Source of the DNA: Trichoplusia ni
Lineage: Eukaryota; Arthropoda; Insecta; Lepidoptera; Noctuidae
Direction: 5' to 3'
Length of the DNA stretch: 64,000 bases
Assembly: GCF_003590095.1 (NCBI RefSeq)
Contig: NC_039484.1
Span: 1,054,001-1,118,000 of the forward strand
A program made the translations under genes and the position numbers. Shown piece by piece: positions 57,601 to 64,000 of this stretch. The notes beneath the pieces are model-generated. The model saw nothing but the letters and a program-made list of their open reading frames with translations, ran no database searches and had not been told where the DNA came from. Position 1 is the first letter of the stretch, and each line of letters starts with the position of its first letter.

Positions 57601-60600
57601 CTACTACTCTTAGATCTCTCTCTTCTTCCTCCCTCGGGAATAGAAGAGTCTTTCCTCCCGCTTATTATATTCATTATGTTGTGTGCCGGTCTACAACAAG
57701 TGTTAACAACTATTACATTATAATTTTGTCTAGAGATGATGAGTCTTCGAAATAAGTATGGAAAATGGAAAAGAACCCATACTTTGCAAATAATACGAAT
57801 TATCATTTATATCTTACCCTCTTTCAGTATCCAAAGTCAGCATCTCAGGCACTCTCAAAAGAAAATTATCGATATTAACGATGTCAAATTCAAATGCCTC
57901 TTCTTCCTCGTCATCAAAAAGTTCAAGTATTTCGAGTTGAGCTTTATGGAGTTCTTTCTCAAACGGTTCAGCAACCTTCTTTTGGTTGGCAGAAGTTGAT
58001 GCTCCTACACTTCGGAACTCGTTAAATTCATCAGCTTCAAACACCCATGTTACCTAATAAAAATATGTAACCATCTAAGTCATAAAAAATGCACTAGTAG
58101 CTACACACCAAAACACACAAATGTGTAACCTTTTTAATTGATACATGTTAATATTAATTATAAATTTTCTTACCCTGGATTTCATATCCTGCTGCTGTTT
58201 AAAAAATGAATCCGTATAATGCGGTTCTGCCAAAAGGCTAATAAATAAAAAAAAGTGTAAAAAAGTCAATAATTAATTTATATTTATTATATTTTAATAA
58301 TTATCTTACAATTACGAATCTACCAAAGCTTACCTGTAAGCGGACTCAACCTCTTTTGCCGGAAACTTCGGCAGCTGCGAGCCCTGTAAATGCCTTAATC
58401 CACCAAAAGGTGATAAGACAAAACTTTCTTCTAAGGATTGATAATTGATCTGTGTGTTTAGGCACATCATTCCAACTGCTAACTCGCTATGCTGCAAAAA
58501 ATATTGACGTCTTCAATTACTTTACCTTAATACAAAGGGTACAAGTTACAAACTACAACGGTTGTTTTACAGTTGCCTTTGTCAATACTCCTTTATTATA
58601 AGTTAAATAGATACAACATACGTAGGTACCACTACTAAAAGATATATGATAAATATTGTTTTTTTTTTATATTTGCTATTACCTCACAAACCAGTAACAC
58701 CCGCTCAGACTCAGGATGCCTAGATATCAATTCGCTTATGTAAAACTCTCCGTACATCTGTCGCAAGCGATCTGAATGTTGTTCAATAATTGGCACTAGG
58801 TCGTCATTGTCTTCTTCTCTACAATTTTAATATACCTAGTTCACGAAAATCGCAGATTCAGCAATACCAATATAGTGACGAAGAAAAAAGGAAGCAGAGA
58901 CTGCCAGTTGCATATAAACGAAGTTTGGGATAAAGAAGAAGTAGATTGTTAAACTGAGAATTTTGCATTCCACTGCCCTTATCCCCATTATTTTACTGGG
59001 GTCGGCGCAACATGGCCCGACCTAGGGGCCCAGGGGCCCCGAGGCCTCGAGGCAACAAAGGAGTGGGGGCCCTCTTAGTTCAAGTTATTTTCATTCAGTA
59101 AAAAAATTATCGAGCTGGGCCCCTGGTCTTAGTGGGCCCCTAGGCACTGGCCTAAAGTGCCTTATGGATAATACGGCACTGGCAACACGTCCTCTTCTTC
59201 GGTACCTTTCTATCTGACTCACAAGAATTACTCTCTATAGTCATATTGTCTTTGACACAGTCCATTCATCGACTCTTGGGTCGCCCTCATTACCAATACA
59301 GAAAAACCTATCCCGCTTGTGGCTACGTAATGGGGTAGTTTTAGTCCAGACTATACCACAGCGAAATGTTTCAACTATTTAAGAAACATATAAAAATATG
59401 AACTAACACAGCTCTTCTAATCCTGAGACGCGGGCAGACCTCACTTCGGTCAGCGATGCAGAGTACGGGCAATTGGTCACTGTTCATACCGCGTTCTGCC
59501 GCCGTCACGCGTCTAAATGATGCCTCCGAACGAGCATGACCAGGTATTAATTCTGTTCAAAAAATATATGATACTTCTAAATCAAATTACTTCTATATGT
59601 ATACTCCAGAAATTGGAATGATCGATTTCAATCGAATTTTCTGTTTTCTGACTGTGTTTATTGTATGACCTTTATATAAAGGCATAATTTAATTAATATC
59701 CCAAAAAATAGAAAAATCGAATGAAAAATCACAGTATTAATAAACTGTTTAATAGACGTGGTTACATACGCGAGTGACTCATTAATGATTTGATCATAGC
59801 GATGTGTAGAAGGTATTGATCGTTCATAAACACAGACTTGAGCATGCTATCGACCGTCTCTCTTCCGTACGCCGGGTTCCAACATAACAGATGTAAGAAC
59901 AATGTATTTCTAGCATTCATTTCCGGAACTCTGAAAAATAACTTTCGACAATATATTACCTAAATATAATACTTGCAAGTAAGTACGAATTATACCAACT
60001 AAGCTGCCGCATCATGACACGATTTACACATTTTTTAAATAACTGCTGGGAAGAAATAAGGAATTTGAACCGTGACTACAAATAGGTAAATATAATTACC
60101 TAACGCACGCAGTATATGAATAAAATCTTTCTCTACATTATAAAATGTTAAAGCAGCAGTAACTACACCGCTTTAGAGGTTACTTGTATTTCGCCCACAC
60201 GTATTCCTCCCATGCTGATGGATGCACAGCTGGCACCAGTGGATAATCTCTTGCCGCTAAGAACCCGATAATCGCACCTTGGGGGTCCAATTGACATAGC
60301 GCAAGTACACAATTTTCACTAAAAAAGAAACAGCGTTAATCGTGACATTTCATAAATTAACTAACATCGTTTGTGTTGCGTTGTTTTGATGACAAACCCT
60401 GGCTGGCGTCCTAGTGAAGTCAGTACAGTTTGTAAAATCTTACGTTTTTGCGTACGATCTGAGAAAGCAGTAACATACTTAAGCAAATCATAATACTCCT
60501 TAAACTAAGTACCTTCGGCTTGCTTTTTATACAAATAATTTGTTAACTAGCTTTCCTATCACAAACGTCTTGGTATTACGTATATTTTCTCCTTTCCTTA

Positions 60601-60754
60601 GCACTTACATGAGATATGTGATGTCAAATGTACATTTGACCCTGAAGTTCAGAGATATCGAATCACTTAGCAAGACTAGTATATCCGGAGCATCTTTGGG
60701 AGACGCCAAACGTATTTTACCGAGAGGAGGAGGCTTAACCACACGCGTAGCCAT
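45666..60754 (-). CDS. CFAP61: CFAP61 homologue (cilia- and flagella-associated protein 61), complete
   Basis: I traced 31 coding exons on the minus strand, giving 1378 residues (human about 1237). Exons in order: 60754-60609, 60318-60184, 59930-59770, 59552-59408, 58818-58683, 58491-58334, 58237-58174, 58053-57818, 57690-57599, 57313-57202, 56730-56619, 56543-56467, 56389-56213, 56009-55931, 55528-55403, 55268-55156, 55003-54872, 54505-54311, 53839-53711, 53449-53289, 52836-52649, 52418-52223, 51751-51582, 50648-50554, 50259-50127, 49676-49503, 47400-47287, 46978-46856, 46621-46550, 46379-46350, 45821-45666. All phases agree. Exon 24 (50648-50554) rests on phase alone. Colinear landmarks with animal CFAP61: IVVVGASRTGLAFLE (about 715-729), YYDELVLTCGQQFQ, a second Rossmann strand NRVVVYGD (907-914), GAGTCVRYSRR (from 1051), and VTCLSHKPFS. 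FAP61 belongs to the calmodulin- and radial-spoke-associated complex of motile axonemes, so a sperm role is inferred. Residues 361-372 are strongly acidic and the next exon is basic, both unlike the human protein. Confidence 0.9.
45996..46269. mobile_element. Non-autonomous hAT element (MITE) in the last CFAP61 intron
   Basis: Terminal inverted repeats CAGTGCTGGATTAA (left) and TTAATCCGGCACTG (right) match the CA(G/C)TG ends of hAT elements. Flanking 8-bp target duplications are ACGGTATG (45988-45995) and ACGGTATA (46270-46277), 7 of 8 identical. About 274 bp with no transposase. Confidence 0.85.
47640..47859 (+). promoter_or_regulatory. TMEM208 promoter and 5' UTR
   Basis: A GC-rich patch (about 47660-47745) with a full CRE palindrome TGACGTCA (47663-47670) and GC-rich runs but no TATA box lies just upstream of TMEM208, as expected for a housekeeping promoter. 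It sits inside a CFAP61 intron on the opposite strand. Confidence 0.45.
47860..48384 (+). CDS. TMEM208: TMEM208 homologue, complete, intronless, nested in CFAP61 intron 26
   Basis: One uninterrupted 174-residue frame with good start context (CAACATGGCT). It matches TMEM208 along its whole length (human 173). It has the short basic N-terminus MAPPPKGKPQTKG, NFYRNMALGSSAIY, SYHVMKYLS, the diagnostic GLDLNMEGGIGEHLKDIV (91-108), and a basic C-terminal tail (KKRKKMERKMKR). Four hydrophobic segments are visible, near 31-47, 51-68, 105-121 and 123-142. TMEM208 is the animal counterpart of yeast SND2, an ER-membrane factor in SRP-independent targeting of membrane proteins. The gene lies antisense inside the CFAP61 intron 47401-49502. 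Being intronless it could be a retrocopy, but no poly(A) tract or target duplication was noticed and the frame is intact. A plus-strand AATAAA is at 49076-49081. Confidence 0.95.
   Translation: MAPPPKGKPQTKGAKQILVENSATVNFYRNMALGSSAIYGVITIGFFYDNFTIGIICLNILVLFIYSTSYHVMKYLSRPTYSENNQLVNPGLDLNMEGGIGEHLKDIVILSAITHILAVISNYFWLLLLLLPARALWLLWANILEPWFFQQAPEDSKQAEKKRKKMERKMKRYH
49244..49286 (+). repeat. Short tandem repeat (GTTTTATACTACA units)
   Basis: Two full copies and one partial copy of a 13-16-bp unit containing GTTTTATACTACAG in CFAP61 intron 26. Looks like replication slippage. Confidence 0.7.
50665..50708. repeat. Imperfect hairpin next to CFAP61 exon 24 acceptor
   Basis: Arms CCTTATGATAGACTAAGT and ACTTAGTCGATCATAAGG pair except at a 2-nt internal mismatch, with an 8-nt loop. 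It lies 16 bp upstream (in transcript sense) of the proposed exon 24. Confidence 0.65.
51414..51440. repeat. Perfect 12-bp inverted repeat with 3-nt loop
   Basis: ACCTGCAAGGTG, then GAA, then CACCTTGCAGGT. In CFAP61 intron 23, within sequence that otherwise looks like decayed repeat. Confidence 0.8.
53000..53160 (+). repeat. Diverged dispersed-repeat fragment
   Basis: Contains AACGGCTGAACTGATTTCGA and TTGGAAGTTGCTAC, blocks similar in style to the CAACCGACTTC-type tail at 31795-31935. Heavily decayed, in CFAP61 intron 20. Confidence 0.3.
53960..54270 (+). repeat. Dispersed lepidopteran repeat in CFAP61 intron 18
   Basis: Contains GGTTGGGTTTTAGTCAGTAA followed by AAATGGGTGGAGTTATTTCA, a word order I associate with an abundant lepidopteran retroelement tail, plus GC-rich coding-like but broken sequence upstream. 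It accounts for an otherwise misleading GC-rich stretch in this intron. Confidence 0.45.
56833..57005. mobile_element. Short GC-rich TIR element (MITE-like) in CFAP61 intron 10
   Basis: Perfect 19-bp terminal inverted repeats, AAGCGCGCTCTACACTCGC (56833-56851) and its reverse complement (56987-57005), enclose about 135 bp of CpG-rich DNA. No coding capacity. I could not recognise a clear target-site duplication, so the superfamily is left open. Confidence 0.75.
58975..59300 (+). repeat. Composite repeat: dispersed repeat split by a hAT-like GC-rich fragment
   Basis: The outer parts (CCCCATTATTTTACTGGGG, GTCGGCGCAACATGG and later TCATCGACTCTTGGGTCGCC) read as one lepidopteran dispersed repeat. 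The middle (about 59018-59174) has GGGGCCC runs and ends TAATACGGCACTGG, resembling the right end of the hAT element at 45996-46269. Lies in CFAP61 intron 4. Confidence 0.4.
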
Positions 60755-63316
60755 TGGCAAATATTACAAGACTTTATTGAAATATAAAGACAATTCCTAA
60801 GAATCAATAATTATTACAATGACAACCTCTGACAGAAAATAAAGTCAAAAGGCAAATCTTTCAGAAAAAAGTCTTGTAAGAAACCGGACAAGTGCGAGTC
60901 GCACTTGCGACACTAAGGGCCCGTACAAATAGTTTATACAATTTTTTTAGAAAAATAAGATACCAACAAAGTTATGACCCCAACGATCGTTGCTTTACCT
61001 CGACGTTTATTAATATTTTAGTGTTTTTTTCCTTTTCATTATCTACTTATAGTTGTAGTAACGTCTGCCGTATAATTAATGACTACACAAGGGTACAATT
61101 TAGATATTGTACTGACTTACTGTGAAAACTTCAACTGTCTAGCTATCATGGGTCCTGAGAAAAAGCGTGATGACAGACGGGTTGACGGACACCGCACCGT
61201 CGTTATAGCTGTTTTTACTTTTAGGTACCTCTAAATGAGTGTACAAAAAGGATACCAAATAAAATCAAATGTTCATACATACTTACAATTATTTATTATT
61301 CTTAAAATGAAAACTCCCTTAACTTCGGTAATAGCTACTAAATAATTTGTGGAGACCACTGTCAAGTGATAGGACAAAACAATAAAGTTTGAGCATTACT
61401 TAATGAATAAAAAACACTTTGTCAATTGATTTAAGTTCTTAATATACAGAAAACAATAATTCTAATAAAAATAATTTAATTCAGTAACAATCTTCTTACT
61501 AGCCCTAATTAGCATCAATAAATAAGATGACTTCATTTTGTGGATCTCTTTGGAGTGATTAAGGTCTTACGCCGTTCCTAAATATGCTAACGTTTTGAAA
61601 CTAATTCTATAGTTAAACCAGTTTTGTCTGACCACAAATCAGTTGCAAAATAATATTTTTATATCAAGGAACTTATTTGTGTAGGCGTAACTAAAGAACC
61701 CATTTCCCATACAACCAGAAATAAAGTTAGTACAGACTAATCTGTATCCTGATACTAAAATAAGCTATTACAGCAAATAGAATAAATTGAATTAAAAATA
61801 TTGCTTACGTCAATGTTAGGCGGATGTTAATTTTAACAAAAAAATGTGGAATCAAACCTCGTCGTAGTTTTGTATGAAACATAATTTATCTACCGAATGC
61901 ACCGTTTCTAAATTATTTAGTAAATAATACTACATAATTGTTATGTACGACAATTCACACTGAATAAGTAAAAATGATATTTCGGTAACGATTATCTTCG
62001 GCTTCGTATAAACCGGTGCAAAAACTCATCTCATTTGTGATGTACAAAATATTAAAACCTAGTAGATTATGCTATAAACGACGCGGTAGTCCATTACACT
62101 AAATAAAACCTAAATACTACAATAAAAGTACAAAATTAAAGTTAATACCATTAAAAAACATCAATCATACCACATTTTCTAATCATTGGGAGGTCTTTTT
62201 CTAGTACAAAAATATCGCCACTTTATATCTTATATCGCTCTATTAATTGTATGGAAAAAGATCATTATTAATATTAATCTCACAGCTATTCTAGTGTGCA
62301 TAAAAATCTGTATTATTCGATATATTGCTTTTATTAAACGAAGCGGTAATCTATGGCCTTATAATGGAACATTACACATTTGCAACTATAAATGCCACTT
62401 TACCTATATGAGTATCAATAGTATACCTGTCTAGCATTAATTCACCATTAGTATTTTATAATTATCTATAAAACTACAGCTGGACATTAAAATTCAAGAT
62501 TGATAGTATCCTTATCGATAAAATAATAAGTCTTACATGAAAATATCTAGCTACTATTATCTCTTAAAATCATTTTAAATAGAAAACTATCTTAATAAAC
62601 ACCACAGAAGCATGTAGTAGATCTGAATCTATCTCCTGTGGTTAGTCATATTGATAAGCATGCGAGTACAAGAGACAAACTTATTACATAAGGCAAGTGA
62701 TTAATATGGTATTTCTATATTAAATCTAAAAACTCTATCACACTTGATAAATCTGAAGAAATATTGGACAAACACGACAACTCATTTTAAGAGCACAGCT
62801 CTCGGGCGTCAGTCATAGATACCAGCAACAGGAACACACTTATCGATAAACATATTATACACAAGCTTCCTAAAAAGGAAACTAACCTATCAGCATACAT
62901 TATAGTTATATACACAAGTCTGATGCTCCCCTAAAGCGTATACAAACATTTCTGTCCTCATTCCATCAGAAATTCAAGGATTTAAAATCAACCAGACACA
63001 TTGATCAGCGTGTCTAATTGATAATAATATAGCGCACCAATAAATACATTATACATTGAGTTTCGAGAGATGTGCCATAAAGCCTTGGGGCTTAGAGACT
63101 GAATACTGAATAGCATACGAATATACAGCATGTTATAAAATACAATTTTATATTCATTACTCTAGAAAAAGCTGGAACATAGATTTCTAGTACAGTGTTA
63201 TTTTGGATAAGATTGGGGTAAAATGTCCTCGCGGAACCACTAGCTGGTTAGCTGGTATGGAATGCGTGCTACCGAGCTGTCCGTGGCGGTGGGAACCACT
63301 AGCGCGGGCGCGCGGA
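60755..63316. other. CFAP61 5' flank and CoREST 3' UTR or intergenic DNA
   Basis: No further coding exon was found. CFAP61 and the CoREST gene are in tandem (both minus). TTTATT at about 61292 (AATAAA on the minus strand) could be a CoREST polyadenylation signal, which would make a 3' UTR of about 2 kb. A dispersed repeat occupies about 60880-61200. The rest is AT-rich. Confidence 0.45.
60880..61200 (+). repeat. Dispersed lepidopteran repeat copy
   Basis: Starts AACCGGACAAGTGCGAGTCG, has AGGGCCCGTACAAATAG, and ends near GACAGACGGGTTGACGGAC. Same family as 15085-15345, 18080-18375 and 18838-19010. Confidence 0.5.
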
Positions 63317-64000
63317 TCACTTGTTGGGCTTGTGCTTGGGCGGCGTGGTGGGCGGCCCGCCCGCCTCCGCAGACGCGCCGATAGCTACGCCCTCGCTGTC
63401 CACCTCCGTCTACACAACGCAAGCATGAGTTTACTAAAGGGTTTTGATTATTGAGAAACTTATATTGAGGCAGATATCAACTATTTAAAGTTACCTGTAA
63501 AAAGTTGATATCCTAGGCCTCGTCAAAAACACACAAGAAAATACATTTTACTGCCTTGTGGCATTTAAGAACAACCGTTTCTAGCCTGAGTACATCATAC
63601 TTACTTTTTCGTCTTTGTTTGTAGTCTGTGGGGAGCCTGTTCCATTATTAGCATTGTCACCAGTTTCAGCCGATTCTGTGCTCGTGGTGCCTATAAAAAG
63701 CCATATTGTTTTTTAAATATAATAATAATACGATATATTCAAACCTATAAGTTTGGACAAATAAGTAGGAAAGGTAAAATTAATTTTCGTCACGAAGTTA
63801 GTTTTAACGAGATACAAGAGTTAAACCTATCGCTGATAGATTGGGATGTATAATATGACATACCGGCTTGTATGTGATGTGCGTTCCCGCGCTCGGCTTC
63901 ATGTTCGCGCACCATAGCATCCAAGTTGTATCGTCGCCGATAGGAAATAAAGAAGGAACGAACGTGCGCTTCCGTCTTCGTGCCCAGCGTCTCAGCAATC
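63317..64000 (-). CDS. CoRest: CoREST / REST corepressor homologue, C-terminal part (partial)
   Basis: The last three exons on the minus strand are 64000-63864 (continues off the right edge), 63690-63605 and 63409-63317, joined by GT-AG introns in phases 1 and 0. The stop is at 63317. The first exon encodes the end of a SANT domain: IAETLGTKTEAHVRSFF then ISYRRRYNLDAMVREHEAE, the signature of the second CoREST SANT (human has IGTKT, FFVSYRRRFNL). The remaining roughly 58 residues are a Ser/Thr/Gly/Pro-rich, low-complexity tail ending PPKHKPNK. CoREST bridges LSD1 and HDAC1/2 and binds nucleosomal DNA through this SANT domain; it acts as a nuclear repressor of neuronal genes. Only the 3' end is visible, so earlier domains (ELM2, SANT1, linker) cannot be checked. 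Confidence 0.9.

Noticed and set aside
1..64000. CRISPR arrays, bacterial operons, phage or integrated virus genes
   Set aside because: No regularly spaced repeats, ribosome-binding-site-linked gene runs, or viral-type open frames were seen; the gene structure is eukaryotic throughout.

Overview
The window looks like nuclear DNA of a lepidopteran insect (moth or butterfly). It is AT-rich, its genes are cut into many short exons by small GT-AG introns, and it carries short 5'-TC...CTAG-3' Helitron-like elements and tRNA-derived SINE-like repeats of the kind that litter lepidopteran genomes. No bacterial, plasmid or phage feature was seen. Gene models were built by hand from splice signals and reading phase. 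Family names come from recognised protein motifs, not from a database search.

Layout, left to right. (1) At the left edge are two weak minus-strand coding hints (45-236 and 1518-1576). (2) 2053-5935, minus: an MCFD2-like secretory-pathway EF-hand protein in five exons with a 16-nt first coding exon. (3) 5936-19780: about 14 kb of gene-poor DNA with one tRNA-Arg(ACG) at 14112-14184, SINE-like and Helitron-like repeats, and a small GC-rich patch containing a perfect RFX-type X-box. (4) 19780-41372, plus: a paired-like homeobox gene of the Prop1/UNC-42 family. It has a CpG-rich promoter, six coding exons and an 11.4-kb first intron. That intron hosts, on the opposite strand, a complete two-exon gene for an unrecognised secreted protein (26098-27053). 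(5) 45666-60754, minus: a CFAP61 homologue, a sperm-flagellum/cilium protein with Rossmann-like dinucleotide-binding motifs, in 31 exons. Intron 26 contains an intact intronless TMEM208 gene on the plus strand (47860-48384). (6) 63317-64000, minus: the last three exons of a CoREST (REST corepressor) homologue that continues off the right edge.

The genes do not form a pathway. They are ordinary eukaryotic neighbours: a Golgi/ER cargo-receptor subunit, a neuronal transcription factor, an ER targeting protein, an axonemal protein and a chromatin corepressor. The most notable points are two nested antisense genes; a coding-like stretch after the homeobox stop codon in which every in-frame stop except the last is one C-to-T change from a glutamine codon; a duplicated 160-bp segment on both sides of the exon that starts the homeodomain; and several near-perfect hairpins and GC-rich islands in the homeobox introns that may be regulatory.
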